A stretch of 64,000 bases of DNA from Streptomyces sp. WMMC940 (GCF_027460265.1 NZ_JAPZBC010000001.1:2073501-2137500), one strand, 5' to 3'; shown: positions 9,670 to 18,159, numbered from the stretch's first letter. The notes: generated from the letters alone by a model not told the origin. A program made the numbers and translations.

Positions 9670-9823
9670 GTACGAACCCTACGGAGCGGACCAAGAAAAT
9701 CCTGCCGTTGACTCCGTACAGTCTCGCGCCCGATCTGCTGTCAGCCCCGCACAGAACCATTTCGCACCACAGGCGAAGTACCAGTTGAACGGCCTGCCGT
9801 TTTGTCGTGGTCCAACAATGACG

Positions 9824-12232
9824 TCAGCTGATGGTCACCTCGCAGCCATGTACGACACCTGCCGTACCCGGAGCGATCCCCAACCGCAGGCGGCGGCCGG
9901 TGCCCAGCACCTCGACCGACGGAGCGGCACCCAGGACCCTGCCCACCGGGCGGTCCCAGACGAGCTCCAACGGCAGCCCGGTGCGCATGGGTTCGCTGAT
10001 GTGGAGCGTAGCGGTCCGGCCGCGCCTCCGTACCACCACGCTCGCCGGCGACGTGACGGTGAGGGCACCCACGGTAGCGGCCCGCCAGAAGTTCGCCGCG
10101 GTCAGCCCGAGCGAGGGGACGGCGACCGATTGACAGATGTCCGAATTGTCGAGGACCTCCAGCCAGCCCGGGTCGGCCGCACGGGCCTCGACCGCCCGCC
10201 GGGAGGCCCCGGGCATCAGGATGTACCCGTAGGACGAGTTCACCGGATCGGTCCCGTGGTCCAGCCACAGGGTCTGGTAGTGACGGGTCCGCCGTTCGGG
10301 AGAGCTGGTGGTGTTGATGTCCCGCCACGCCCCGGTCCGTGCCTCGCGCAGGGTGCGCAGCCCCGACCCGCCGGGCCGCTCCGCGCGGTCGGCACCGGCC
10401 GGGCCGACCGGGAGGAGGACCCAGCCGCCGTGTCCGTCCAGATGAGCCCAGCGGCCGTGGCGCCCGGTAGTGAGGGCCGAGGCCGGGCGCTCGCCGAGGT
10501 TCCTGTTGTCGACGACCGTCTCCACGGGTACGCCGTCCGTGCAGGTGATCCCGGCCCCGAGGCAGATCACGGCGTCGGCGGCACAGAACCAGGACTTTCG
10601 CGCCTCCAGGGTCGAGCCGAGCCCCCTGAGGTGCTGGCCCACGGCCGCGTACTCGCCGTCGGTCGAGCCACCGACCCACTTCACGCCCGGTTTCGGCTCC
10701 CCCCATTCGCCGCCCTCCCGGTCGGCGAGGCGGCGGGTCGACACGGTCGTCCCGGGCAGCCGGTACCAGTCGACGGTCGGCCAGAACCAGTCGGTGTACT
10801 GGTCGCCCCGGTCGGAACCGGGCCACCAGTAGAGCATTCCGGCGCCGGTGTGCCAGCCGCGCGGGTTCTCCCCGTTGCCGCACTCGTAGGCCGAGATCCG
10901 CTCCGAGGACATGGCGATGCCGGCGGCCCAGCCGGGCCGGCGGTGGACGGCCCGGTCCATGGCGGCGAACAGCTTGTGTCCGACCGGCTCCGGCGCGGCG
11001 GGGACGGGGGCGGCGGCCACGGCGTGCAGTCGGGCAAGATCGGCCACCCCGAACTGGCGGTCGGTGAGGACGGGACTGACGGTGTCCCGTTCGATCCAGC
11101 CCTTGATCATGGACTGCCAGCGGGTGCGCTCGGCGGCGGGCGCCCCGTCCGCGAGCAGCGCGACGGCCGCGATGAGCGCGTGGCCGTGGAAGTGGTCGCT
11201 GCGCATGACCCGGCGGCCGTCGCCGGAGAGCAGGCCGCGGCTGATCGCCCGGCCGTTGACGCTGTCCATCATCAGACCGTCGTGGATCAACGGGGCGAAG
11301 GCGTTCTCGACGCTGCCGAGGACGTTGGCCCGGCCGGGGTCGGTGATGTCCCAGGCGGAGCCCGCGAGGAGGGCGAAGAGGCGGCCGAGGCCGTCGAGCA
11401 GGACCTGCCCGTACGTGCCGGAGTAGGCCACCCAGGTGTGCTGGACGAACGATCCGTCGGCGTAGAGGCCGTCACCCGTGGTGACGTGCGGGAAGACGGG
11501 AGACAGCGCGTCGCGGGCGAGGGCGATCCTCGCCGGCTCCGCGCCGTTGATGCCGCGCAGTACGACCGAGCGGCACAGATCGACCCGGTTCGCTCCGGTA
11601 CTGGTGCCGGTGTAGGAGCCGAGCACGCTGTCCGGCACGAAGTGGTCGACGGCCGCGCACGCGGCGTGGCGCCGCTCGTGGGTGAGCTCGCCGTGGAGCG
11701 CCGTGACGATGTCCATCAGCAGGCGCGGGCTGCCGATCTGCCACTCCCACCAGTTCCCGTAGCGGGTGGTGGAGGGGTTGTAGATCCGCTCGGAGAGATG
11801 GTCGAGGCCGCGGACGACGTCGGCGAGCATCGCCGTGTCCCCGGTCGATCCGGTGCCCGGCTGGAGGCAGGCCTGTGCCATGGTCCACAGCCTGCTGTAG
11901 CCGGCCGTGATGCCGGACGGCGGGTCGAAGCGGAGGCCGGGGAAGAGGGAGTCCCCGGCAGGTGCCATGGAGTCGCGGAAGGTGCGGGCGAGGCGGCCGG
12001 TCTCCGCGAGCCGCGAGGCGTACGGCTCCGCGGCCGGGTCGTAGTCGGTGCCGAGCTGGAGTTCCAGCCAGCGGCGGCGCAGTGCGGCGTACACATCGTC
12101 GGCGCTGCCGCCCGCTCCGGCCGGGGTGCCGGACGCGGGAGCGGAGGCGGGAGCGGGCAGGGCCAGGGAGAGCGCGCCTGAGCCGGAGGCGAGCAGCAGG
12201 GCGCGGCGGGACCAGGCGGGCAGGGCGGGCAA
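9824..12232 (-). CDS. Secreted polysaccharide lyase family 8 (hyaluronate/chondroitin/xanthan lyase type)
   Basis: About 802 residues, the usual size for PL8. The signature residues are present: Asn in NWWEWQIGSPR and His and Tyr in GSFVQHTWVAYSGTYG. These are the Asn-His-Tyr set that cleaves uronic-acid-containing polysaccharides by beta-elimination. The N-terminus has a signal peptide of Sec/Tat type (SRRALLLASGSGALSLAL, then an Ala/Pro-rich region). I chose TTG 12232 because GGAGG lies 5 bases upstream. The frame stays open to GTG 12346, but that would put about 38 residues before the signal peptide. The exact substrate cannot be read from the sequence. It stands alone, without transport or sugar-catabolism genes. 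Confidence 0.88.
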   Translation of the reverse strand: MPALPAWSRRALLLASGSGALSLALPAPASAPASGTPAGAGGSADDVYAALRRRWLELQLGTDYDPAAEPYASRLAETGRLARTFRDSMAPAGDSLFPGLRFDPPSGITAGYSRLWTMAQACLQPGTGSTGDTAMLADVVRGLDHLSERIYNPSTTRYGNWWEWQIGSPRLLMDIVTALHGELTHERRHAACAAVDHFVPDSVLGSYTGTSTGANRVDLCRSVVLRGINGAEPARIALARDALSPVFPHVTTGDGLYADGSFVQHTWVAYSGTYGQVLLDGLGRLFALLAGSAWDITDPGRANVLGSVENAFAPLIHDGLMMDSVNGRAISRGLLSGDGRRVMRSDHFHGHALIAAVALLADGAPAAERTRWQSMIKGWIERDTVSPVLTDRQFGVADLARLHAVAAAPVPAAPEPVGHKLFAAMDRAVHRRPGWAAGIAMSSERISAYECGNGENPRGWHTGAGMLYWWPGSDRGDQYTDWFWPTVDWYRLPGTTVSTRRLADREGGEWGEPKPGVKWVGGSTDGEYAAVGQHLRGLGSTLEARKSWFCAADAVICLGAGITCTDGVPVETVVDNRNLGERPASALTTGRHGRWAHLDGHGGWVLLPVGPAGADRAERPGGSGLRTLREARTGAWRDINTTSSPERRTRHYQTLWLDHGTDPVNSSYGYILMPGASRRAVEARAADPGWLEVLDNSDICQSVAVPSLGLTAANFWRAATVGALTVTSPASVVVRRRGRTATLHISEPMRTGLPLELVWDRPVGRVLGAAPSVEVLGTGRRLRLGIAPGTAGVVHGCEVTIS

Positions 12233-12523
12233 CGGGGCCTCCGGGAACGAAGTGACATGGTCCGGTTGGCAGTTGGCATAGCACCCGGGGAGGTCGGCCA
12301 CAACGCCTCGATCAGGCCGTCGCCGGCGCCGCGGGGCCATGGGCACGGCCGTGACGACGGCGACCGCGCATGCGGTGCGAGGGCCTCTGAAGTGCGACCC
12401 GGGCGCTGGGTGCGCGCCGGGACGGGGTCGTCGGAGTCGCCGGCGCCGCCGGCCCGAGTGGCGCCGGGCGGGGCAGCAGGGTGCGGTCCCGGCGCGCGGC
12501 GAGGGGAAGACCCACGAAGGAAA

Positions 12524-12576
12524 GTTGAAATTTGAACGGGAATGCTTCTATGGTGAGTGTCGTTGAAGGTTCAACG
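12524..12576 (+). promoter_or_regulatory. Paired TTGAA/TTCAA elements in the promoter of the YceI-like gene
   Basis: CGTTGAA-GG-TTCAACG (12561-12576) is an inverted repeat with 7-base arms. GTTGAAATTTGAAC (12524-12537) is a related element 38 bases upstream, centre to centre. TTGAAA (12525-12530) and TATGGT (12549-12554) could be -35 and -10 boxes with an 18-base spacer, so the elements overlap and follow the promoter. This layout suits a MarR- or TetR-type repressor; none is encoded directly beside it. Confidence 0.5.
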
Positions 12577-12627
12577 AGTGGCCGGGAAGGCCACCGACCC
12601 GCCCGACCACGTCCCCGAGGAGCAATC

Positions 12628-13236
12628 ATGGGCCTGTTCAACCGCAAGACCAGCGAGACCGCCCCCGCCGCCCCCCGCCCTGTGGACCCCGCACTGGCAG
12701 CCCTCACCGGCAAGTACGCCATCGACCCGGCCCACAGCAGCATCGGCTTCACGGTCCGCCATGCCATGGTCACGAACGTGCGCGGCACGTTCAGCGACCA
12801 CGAGGGCACGCTGCACCTGGACGGTGCCGACCCGTCCCGCTCCACCGCCGTCATCGACGTCAAGATCGCCAGCATCGACACCGGCATCGGCGACCGTGAC
12901 GGGCACCTGCGCAGCGGTGACTTCTTCGACGCCGAGACCTTTCCGGTGATGTCCTTCCGCTCGACCACGGCCGAGCAGCTCGGCGGCGAGAAGTACCGCA
13001 TCAGCGGCGACCTCACCATCAAGGACGTCACCCGCCCGCTCTCCATCGACCTGGAGTTCAACGGCACGGCGACCGACGTCTACGGCAACGAGCGCGTCGG
13101 CTTCGAGGGCAGCGCCGAGATCCTGCGCTCCGACTGGGGTCTGACCTGGAACGCCGCGCTGGAGACCGGCGGCGTGATGGTGAGCGACAAGGTGAGGCTG
13201 AACTTCGACATCTCGGCGATCAAGCAGGCCGCCTGA
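12628..13236 (+). CDS. YceI-family lipid/isoprenoid-binding-like protein
   Basis: A 202-residue YceI-family lipocalin-like protein. The family core starts at KYAIDPAHSSIGFTVRHAMV and continues through the typical GTF, ADPSRSTAVIDVKI, FFDAETFPVMSF and LTIKDVTRPLSIDLEFNG blocks. YceI proteins bind long polyisoprenoid or amide ligands. Many Streptomyces copies, like this one, have no signal peptide and instead a short polar N-terminus. ATG 12628 has GAGGAG 6 bases upstream; the open frame extends upstream to 12532 without a good site. A strong terminator follows. Confidence 0.88.
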   Translation: MGLFNRKTSETAPAAPRPVDPALAALTGKYAIDPAHSSIGFTVRHAMVTNVRGTFSDHEGTLHLDGADPSRSTAVIDVKIASIDTGIGDRDGHLRSGDFFDAETFPVMSFRSTTAEQLGGEKYRISGDLTIKDVTRPLSIDLEFNGTATDVYGNERVGFEGSAEILRSDWGLTWNAALETGGVMVSDKVRLNFDISAIKQAA

Positions 13237-13256
13237 CGTCACCCGGGCTCGGCCGG

Positions 13257-13286
13257 CGAACCCCCGTCCCCGCGGACGGGGGTTCG
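13257..13286 (+). terminator. Terminator after the YceI-like gene
   Basis: A 13-bp stem, CGAACCCCCGTCC (13257-13269) with its complement at 13274-13286 and a 4-base loop, 20 bases after the stop codon. The next gene is convergent, so it may serve both. Confidence 0.85.
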
Positions 13287-13317
13287 GCATGGACCGCCCC
13301 CTCTCCCCCGGGTGCGG

Positions 13318-13593
13318 TCACACGGCCCGCCGGTAGGCGCTGCCGTCCCTGGCGCGGGTCAGCAGCCGGGCCTCGACCAGATACCGGCGCAGCGCCGAGC
13401 AGTCTTGGTGGACCGTCCGGATGGCGTCGTTGACCTCGCGCTCGGTGTACTCCCGACCCTGCTGGAACAGGGTCCGGGCGAGGTGGTCGAGCAGATGCCG
13501 ACGGCGGGCGGCCTTCCGCGGGATCGCCGTCAGCCGGCCCCGGGAGAAGAGTGCGGACACATCCCGTGGACCGCCGGCTTCGTTGTCGGACAT
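13318..13593 (-). CDS. DUF2087 domain protein
   Basis: A 91-residue protein with the DUF2087 pattern (RGRLTAIPRKAARRRHLLDHLA, FQQGREYTEREVNDAIR, DCSALRRYLVEARLLTR). The domain is a small winged-helix-like fold found alone or fused to regulators; its function is not established. I chose ATG 13593 because the family similarity begins just after it. The frame stays open upstream but reads as arginine-rich shadow. Its ribosome binding site is weak. It lies 73 bases downstream of the GNAT gene on the same strand and may be co-transcribed. Confidence 0.7.
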   Translation of the reverse strand: MSDNEAGGPRDVSALFSRGRLTAIPRKAARRRHLLDHLARTLFQQGREYTEREVNDAIRTVHQDCSALRRYLVEARLLTRARDGSAYRRAV

Positions 13594-13666
13594 GCGCCGA
13601 AGCCTGATGCACCCCGCCCCGGCGGTGCAACGCGATTTCGCCGCCCCGCACTGCGTCCGCCACGCC

Positions 13667-14182
13667 CTACAGCGGTATCTCGATGTCGAGGACCGGGCCG
13701 GTGGCCCGGGCGGGCGGCGCGTCCAGGGTCTCCAGGACGTGGAGCATCGGCACATTGGCCGCGGCCACCGCCGCGGTCAGGGTGTGGTGCCCGTCCCGCC
13801 GGGCGACGTCGGCGGCATGGGCGGTGAGCGCCGTACCCAGCCCCTTGGACTGCCAGGCGTCCTCGATCAGCACCGCGAACTCGCCGACGCCCTGCCGAGC
13901 GGTGCGCATGACGTTGGTCATGGCGATGATGCGGTCCGTCCGCTGGGCGGTGGTGGTGACCAGGGTGGTGCCGCGCTCCGGATCGCACAGCAGCCGCCAG
14001 CCGGCCGCCGACAGTCCGGGCGTGCCCGCGTGGTAGCGCATGGCACGGCTGCCGGGCGAGCAGCGGTGGTGCAGCGCCTGGACCGGGCCGAGGTCGGCGG
14101 GGGTCGCCTCCCGCGTCCGGGTGGGCGTGCCGTCGGCAAGGGTGATCGGATGTCCGGTGCGGCGCGTGCCGGTTTCGGGCAT
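13667..14182 (-). CDS. GNAT-family N-acetyltransferase
   Basis: A 171-residue GNAT protein. Motif A (acetyl-CoA pyrophosphate loop) is visible as QSKGLGTAL after the beta strand GEFAVLIEDAW. The C-terminal helix and strand (NVPMLHVLETL) are also typical. The substrate is unknown. GAGGAGG lies 5 bases before ATG 14182; the longer open frame upstream has no such site. The DUF2087 gene follows. Confidence 0.8.
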   Translation of the reverse strand: MPETGTRRTGHPITLADGTPTRTREATPADLGPVQALHHRCSPGSRAMRYHAGTPGLSAAGWRLLCDPERGTTLVTTTAQRTDRIIAMTNVMRTARQGVGEFAVLIEDAWQSKGLGTALTAHAADVARRDGHHTLTAAVAAANVPMLHVLETLDAPPARATGPVLDIEIPL

Positions 14183-14266
14183 AGGGGGCCTCCTCGCGGC
14201 CTGTACGGCGGAGTGCCGCAGACCCCCGTGCGGGCGGACACCCGTCTCGGCACAGGACAGAGTCTT

Positions 14267-14278
14267 TTGCGATCGCAA
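14267..14278. promoter_or_regulatory. 12-bp perfect palindrome upstream of the GNAT gene
   Basis: TTGCGATCGCAA is a perfect palindrome about 85 bases upstream of the GNAT start, in a 274-base gap with no other recognisable element. Its low G+C core for this genome makes it stand out. It could be an operator; no regulator is assigned. Confidence 0.3.
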
Positions 14279-14456
14279 GGCCGGCTCAAGAGGGGTTCGC
14301 GCCATCCTGGCTACGCTTCGCACAGGATGCGTCACCGAACGGAGCTGGTCGGGAGTGGCGCGAAATCGGCCGGTGCAGCGCTCCGCGTGCCGGACGACGG
14401 TCGGCGCCCGGACGTTCCCGGGGCGCCACCGAAGTCGGGCCCGGGGGACCGGCGGC

Positions 14457-14729
14457 TCATCCCTCGCGGAGGCGGTGCACCTGCTCGCCGGTGCGGGACT
14501 CGATCTCCGTGGCCACCTCGTGGAGCAGGGAGTGGCTCACCCCGTTCAGGGCCCGCGCCACCGCCAGTTCATCACCGATGTGGGGGATGTCCCGGTCCGA
14601 TCGATTGCGGTGGGCCGTGCCCTCACCGACGTACAGCTCGGCGTTCTGCCCCCGCAGGCGCGCCTCCGCCTGGGTGGTGCGGTCGCTCTCGGTGATGACG
14701 ATCTCGACGTTCCATTTCTTGGTGCGCAT
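14457..14729 (-). CDS. DUF1876 domain protein
   Basis: A 90-residue protein matching the actinobacterial DUF1876 family (KKWNVEIVITESDRTTQAEARL, YVGEGTAHRNRSDRDIPHIGDELAVARAL). The fold is thought to resemble a double-stranded-RNA-binding domain, but no function is established. The ATG at 14729 shares its A with the TGA of the upstream membrane-protein gene, so the two are translationally coupled. Confidence 0.8.
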   Translation of the reverse strand: MRTKKWNVEIVITESDRTTQAEARLRGQNAELYVGEGTAHRNRSDRDIPHIGDELAVARALNGVSHSLLHEVATEIESRTGEQVHRLREG

Positions 14730-16057
14730 CAGAAGCCACCGCCTCCGTCGAAGCCGCCTCCGCCACCCCAGTCGCCGCCGAAGCCGCCGCTGAAGTCGGA
14801 GGAGTTGAAGTCCGCGCCGGAGAAGTCGCCGCCCCCGAAGTCGCCGCCGCCGTACTCGGAGGCGTACGCCGGGGTGGACAGGGCACTGCCCAGCAGGGTT
14901 CCGGCGAGCAGGCCCGGCAGCAGCCCGCCGCCGAAGTAGCCGCCCGCCCAGGGCCCGTAGGCCGGTCCCGCCTCCCAGTACGGGCGCCGGCCGGACTCGG
15001 TCTCCACGGTGCGGGCCATCGGGTCGTCGCCGTCCTGGAGACGCGCCGCGTCGGCGGCGCACACGGGCACCTCACGAGGGGCGCCCGCCGCCGGGGTCCA
15101 GGTCGTGTCGGTCACCGAAGGTCCGTGGCGCGGGTCGAAGAAGCACGGGGCGCGGCGCTCCGGGAGCGGGGCGCCCTCCCTGCGTGCGGCGAGCACCGCG
15201 AGGGCGTAGCGGCCCTCCTCCAGCGCCTCGGTGACGACCCTGACGTCGTGCGGGTGCTCGGCGGCCGCCATGGCGGACTTGGCCTCCTCGTAGGAGTCCA
15301 GGGCGCGTTCGTAGTCCGCGCGCATCGAGTCGTCCGCGCCGGGCTCGGACGGGCGGAAGTCGAGCCGGTCCAGTTCCTCGCCGTAGGCGGTGATGTCCTC
15401 GTCGACGACCACCCGCAGCTTCTGCAGCGCGGCCCGCTCCTCCTCGGCCTTCCGGCGGCGGCTGCGGCGGACCACGGCGTAGGCACCGGCCGTGCCCGCG
15501 ACGAGGACGGCGCCGATGGCGATCAGCGAACCGGTCCCGGCGCCGGTGGGGTCGGCGCCCTCGCTCCAGGAGGCCGGTGCGCTGCCGCGCACGGCCGGGA
15601 GCGCCTGGTCGACGAAGTTGCCGAGTTGCGTGGCGGCGCCGGTGCCCGGGGTGTTCACCCCGGCGACGAGATTCCGCACGGCGTTCCGCGGCAGGACACC
15701 GCCGTCGGCGCCGGCGTCGAAACGGTCGCCGAGGCGGATGCCGTACAGCCCGGTGATCCCGGTGGCCGTGCGCAGATCGCGCAGCACGCTGTCCGCGGGG
15801 AACTGCGGGCTCTCGGGCAGAACGGCCACGAACACGGGTTTGTCCGCGTTCAGGATCCTCTGCTCGAGGGCCTTCTCGTCGGCCGGGGAGAGCTGGGAAC
15901 GGGCGGCCGGGTCGACGTAGACCGGGTCCTGTTTCAGTGCGGCGGCCGCGTCGGAGATGCCCGTGGTTCCGGCGGCCGCGCCGGGAACCAGGGCCAGCAG
16001 CAGAAGGAGCGTCAGCCCGGCGAGGGCAGACAGCAGGGAAAACGGCCTGGTCCTCAT
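14729..16057 (-). CDS. Membrane-anchored TPM-like protein with Gly/Asp/Phe-rich C-terminus
   Basis: A 442-residue protein. It has an N-terminal signal peptide (SALAGLTLLLLLALVPGAAAG), an extracytoplasmic domain of about 160 residues that resembles TPM-type domains, and a transmembrane helix near 190-212 (SLIAIGAVLVAGTAGAYAVV). A cytoplasmic helical region with charged heptads (EEERAALQKLRVVVDEDITAYGEELD) follows. The end is a low-complexity tail of GGGDF/GGDF repeats. No enzymatic role can be assigned. The frame is open far upstream into the next gene's antisense; ATG 16057 is the start that gives the signal peptide. It is coupled to the DUF1876 gene. Confidence 0.75.
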   Translation of the reverse strand: MRTRPFSLLSALAGLTLLLLLALVPGAAAGTTGISDAAAALKQDPVYVDPAARSQLSPADEKALEQRILNADKPVFVAVLPESPQFPADSVLRDLRTATGITGLYGIRLGDRFDAGADGGVLPRNAVRNLVAGVNTPGTGAATQLGNFVDQALPAVRGSAPASWSEGADPTGAGTGSLIAIGAVLVAGTAGAYAVVRRSRRRKAEEERAALQKLRVVVDEDITAYGEELDRLDFRPSEPGADDSMRADYERALDSYEEAKSAMAAAEHPHDVRVVTEALEEGRYALAVLAARREGAPLPERRAPCFFDPRHGPSVTDTTWTPAAGAPREVPVCAADAARLQDGDDPMARTVETESGRRPYWEAGPAYGPWAGGYFGGGLLPGLLAGTLLGSALSTPAYASEYGGGDFGGGDFSGADFNSSDFSGGFGGDWGGGGGFDGGGGF

Positions 16058-16143
16058 AGCATCGAAGCTACCCGAACGGCGCGGAATAGGACATAGCCCC
16101 CGGTGGGGGCACCAGGGGCCGTGGCCTCGTGACGGACCCGCGG

Positions 16144-17769
16144 CTACTCCGCGGGCTCGACGCCCGCCCTCAGCAGTCCGTAGGTGTACGCGTCCTCGAG
16201 GGCCTGCCAGGAGGCGGCGATGATGTTGTCGCCGACACCGACCGTGGACCATTCGCCGGTGCCGTCGCCGGTGGTGACCAGCACCCGGGTGGTCGAGCCC
16301 GTGCCGTGCCGGCCCTCGAGGATGCGGACGCGGTAGTCGACCAGCTCCAGCTTGGCCAGCTGGGGGTAGATCCGCTCCAGGCCCACCCGCATCGCCCGGT
16401 CCAGCGCGTTGACGGGACCGTTCCCCTCGGCGGTGGCGACGATGCGCTCGCCCTTGGCCCACAGCTTCACCGTGGCCTCGTTGGCGTGGCTGCCGTCGGG
16501 CCGGTCCTCGACGATCACCCGCCAGGACTCGGTGCGGAAGTACGTGAGCGCACGGCCTTCCGCCTCCGCGCGCAGCAGCAGTTCGAAGGAGGCGTCGGCG
16601 GCCTCGTACGTGTAGCCGCGCAGCTCGCGCTCCTTGACCCGCTCGACGACGCGGCCGACGAGCTCCCGGTCGCCGCCGAGGTCGATGCCGAGCTCCCGAC
16701 CCTTGAGCTCGACCGAGGCGCGGCCGGCCATGTCGGAGACGAGCATCCGCATGGTGTTGCCGACCTGCTCGGGGTCGATGTGCTGGTAGAGGTCGGGGTC
16801 GACCTTGATCGCGGAGGCGTGCAGTCCGGCCTTGTGGGCGAAGGCGGAGACACCCACATAGGGCTGGTGGGTGGACGGCGTGAGATTGACGACCTCGGCG
16901 ATGGCGTGCGAGATCCGGGTCATCTCCGTCAGGGCGCCCGGCGGCAGCACCCGCTTGCCGTACTTCAGCTCCAGCGCGGCGACGACCGGGAAGAGGTTGG
17001 CGTTGCCGACGCGCTCGCCGTAGCCGTTGGCGGTGCACTGGACGTGCGTGGCACCGGCGTCGACGGCGGCGAGCGTGTTCGCCACGGCGCAGCCGGTGTC
17101 GTCCTGGGCGTGGATGCCGAGGCGCGCGCCGGTGTCGGCGAGGACGGTGGCGACGACCGCCTGGACCTGGGCGGGGAGCATGCCGCCGTTGGTGTCGCAG
17201 AGGACGACGACGTCGGCGCCCGCTTCGTGGGCGGTGCGGACGACCGCCTTCGCGTAGTCGGGGTTGGCCCGGTAGCCGTCGAAGAAGTGCTCGCAGTCGA
17301 CGAAGACGCGTCTGCCCTGCGCGCGCAGATGGGAGACGGTGTCGCGGACCATGTCCAGGTTCTCGTCCAGGGTCGTGCGCAGCGCGAGTTCCACATGGCG
17401 GTCGTGGGACTTGGCCACCAGGGTGATCACCGGGGCCCCGGAGTCCAGCAGCGCCTTGACCTGCGGGTCCTCGGCAGCGGTCGCACCCGCGCGGCGGGTG
17501 GCGCCGAAGGCGACCAACCGGGCGTGCTTGAAGTCGATCTCCTCGCGGGCCCTGGCGAAGAACTCCGTGTCCCGGGGGTTGGCACCCGGCCATCCGCCCT
17601 CGATGAAGCCCACGCCGAACTCGTCGAGGTGCCGGGCGATGGTCAGCTTGTCCGCGACGGTGAGGTTGATGCCCTCGCGCTGCGCGCCGTCGCGCAGCGT
17701 GGTGTCGAAGACATGGAAGCCGTCGTCGAGGACCGTGTACCTATCGGTGTCCGTGGCCTCTGTGGTCAT
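16144..17769 (-). CDS. cimA: Citramalate synthase (2-isopropylmalate/homocitrate synthase family)
   Basis: A 541-residue HMGL-like synthase. It has the catalytic DTTLRDGAQ motif (22-30), GIHAQDDTG as the metal-binding His segment, and a C-terminal LeuA-type allosteric domain (from about residue 400). The length and the phrase DTTLRDGAQREGINLTV fit the CimA group, which condenses pyruvate and acetyl-CoA to citramalate for isoleucine synthesis without threonine. Many genomes annotate it as a second LeuA. AGGAG lies 11 bases before ATG 17769. The transcript leader contains a short ORF starting with Met-Ile-Ile and an intrinsic terminator, described separately, suggesting control by isoleucine-tRNA charging. 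Confidence 0.9.
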   Translation of the reverse strand: MTTEATDTDRYTVLDDGFHVFDTTLRDGAQREGINLTVADKLTIARHLDEFGVGFIEGGWPGANPRDTEFFARAREEIDFKHARLVAFGATRRAGATAAEDPQVKALLDSGAPVITLVAKSHDRHVELALRTTLDENLDMVRDTVSHLRAQGRRVFVDCEHFFDGYRANPDYAKAVVRTAHEAGADVVVLCDTNGGMLPAQVQAVVATVLADTGARLGIHAQDDTGCAVANTLAAVDAGATHVQCTANGYGERVGNANLFPVVAALELKYGKRVLPPGALTEMTRISHAIAEVVNLTPSTHQPYVGVSAFAHKAGLHASAIKVDPDLYQHIDPEQVGNTMRMLVSDMAGRASVELKGRELGIDLGGDRELVGRVVERVKERELRGYTYEAADASFELLLRAEAEGRALTYFRTESWRVIVEDRPDGSHANEATVKLWAKGERIVATAEGNGPVNALDRAMRVGLERIYPQLAKLELVDYRVRILEGRHGTGSTTRVLVTTGDGTGEWSTVGVGDNIIAASWQALEDAYTYGLLRAGVEPAE

Positions 17770-17872
17770 GGCTGTTGTGACTCCTGTCGGATGAGTGGCT
17801 CCGGAAGCTCTGGCTCCACTTGCCCCCATCTTCGCGCGCCTCGGTCTCCGGCCGGGGTGGGGCCGCAAAACG

Positions 17873-17899
17873 AAAAAACCTCTCGCGGGTGCGAGAGGT
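17873..17899 (-). terminator. Intrinsic terminator in the cimA leader (candidate attenuator)
   Basis: On the minus strand a 9-bp stem (17891-17899 with 17878-17886, arms ACCTCTCGC/GCGAGAGGT, 4-base loop) is followed by TTTTTTCGTTTT. Strong U-tracts are unusual in this window. It sits about 105 bases upstream of the cimA start and 57 bases after the leader ORF, so it would cut the cimA message unless bypassed. Confidence 0.75.
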
Positions 17900-17956
17900 C
17901 TGCGCGCGGGTCTGGGGCACGGTGCCGCTGCCGCGGGGGGGGTTGCTGTCCACGGG

Positions 17957-17998
17957 TCAGCGGTCACTGCGGACCGGCGCGCTGCTGCCGATAATCAT
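17957..17998 (-). CDS. Candidate cimA leader peptide (13 aa)
   Basis: ATG 17998 opens a 13-codon ORF, MIIGSSAPVRSDR, ending at TGA 17957. It has two isoleucine codons at positions 2-3, one of them ATT, which is rare in this genome, and a valine. It precedes the U-tailed hairpin at 17873-17899. No ribosome binding site is visible, so it may be leaderless. I infer a ribosome-stalling attenuator; this is weaker than the ilvB case because the ORF is short and the promoter is not identified. Confidence 0.5.
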   Translation of the reverse strand: MIIGSSAPVRSDR

Positions 17999-18014
17999 GG
18001 CGAATGCGAGCACG

Positions 18015-18029
18015 GTGGCAGTCTGCCAC
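18015..18029. promoter_or_regulatory. Palindrome between cimA and the divergent membrane-protein gene
   Basis: GTGGCAGTCTGCCAC, 6-base arms around GTC, lies just upstream of the cimA leader ORF and about 130 bases before the divergent gene at 18160. It may be an operator acting on either side. Confidence 0.35.
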
Positions 18030-18159
18030 ATATGCGTGCCAGCATGGACAGGAGTCTCAGTATGCGGGCGGTGTTCCGGCCGCAGGCGGTATTCGGGCCG
18101 GGCCCCGGCACCCGATCGGCGGGCGGGGGGCCGCCCGGCCGAGTGGTAGGGGAATCCCC

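Noticed and set aside
14729..17593. 954-codon minus-strand frame joining cimA antiframe and the TPM-like gene
   Set aside because: Upstream part is an out-of-frame reading of cimA; the true gene begins with the signal peptide at 16057.
17800..18000. T-box riboswitch upstream of cimA or ilvB
   Set aside because: No T-box-like conserved sequence or long structured leader seen; short leader ORFs with cognate codons explain the data better.
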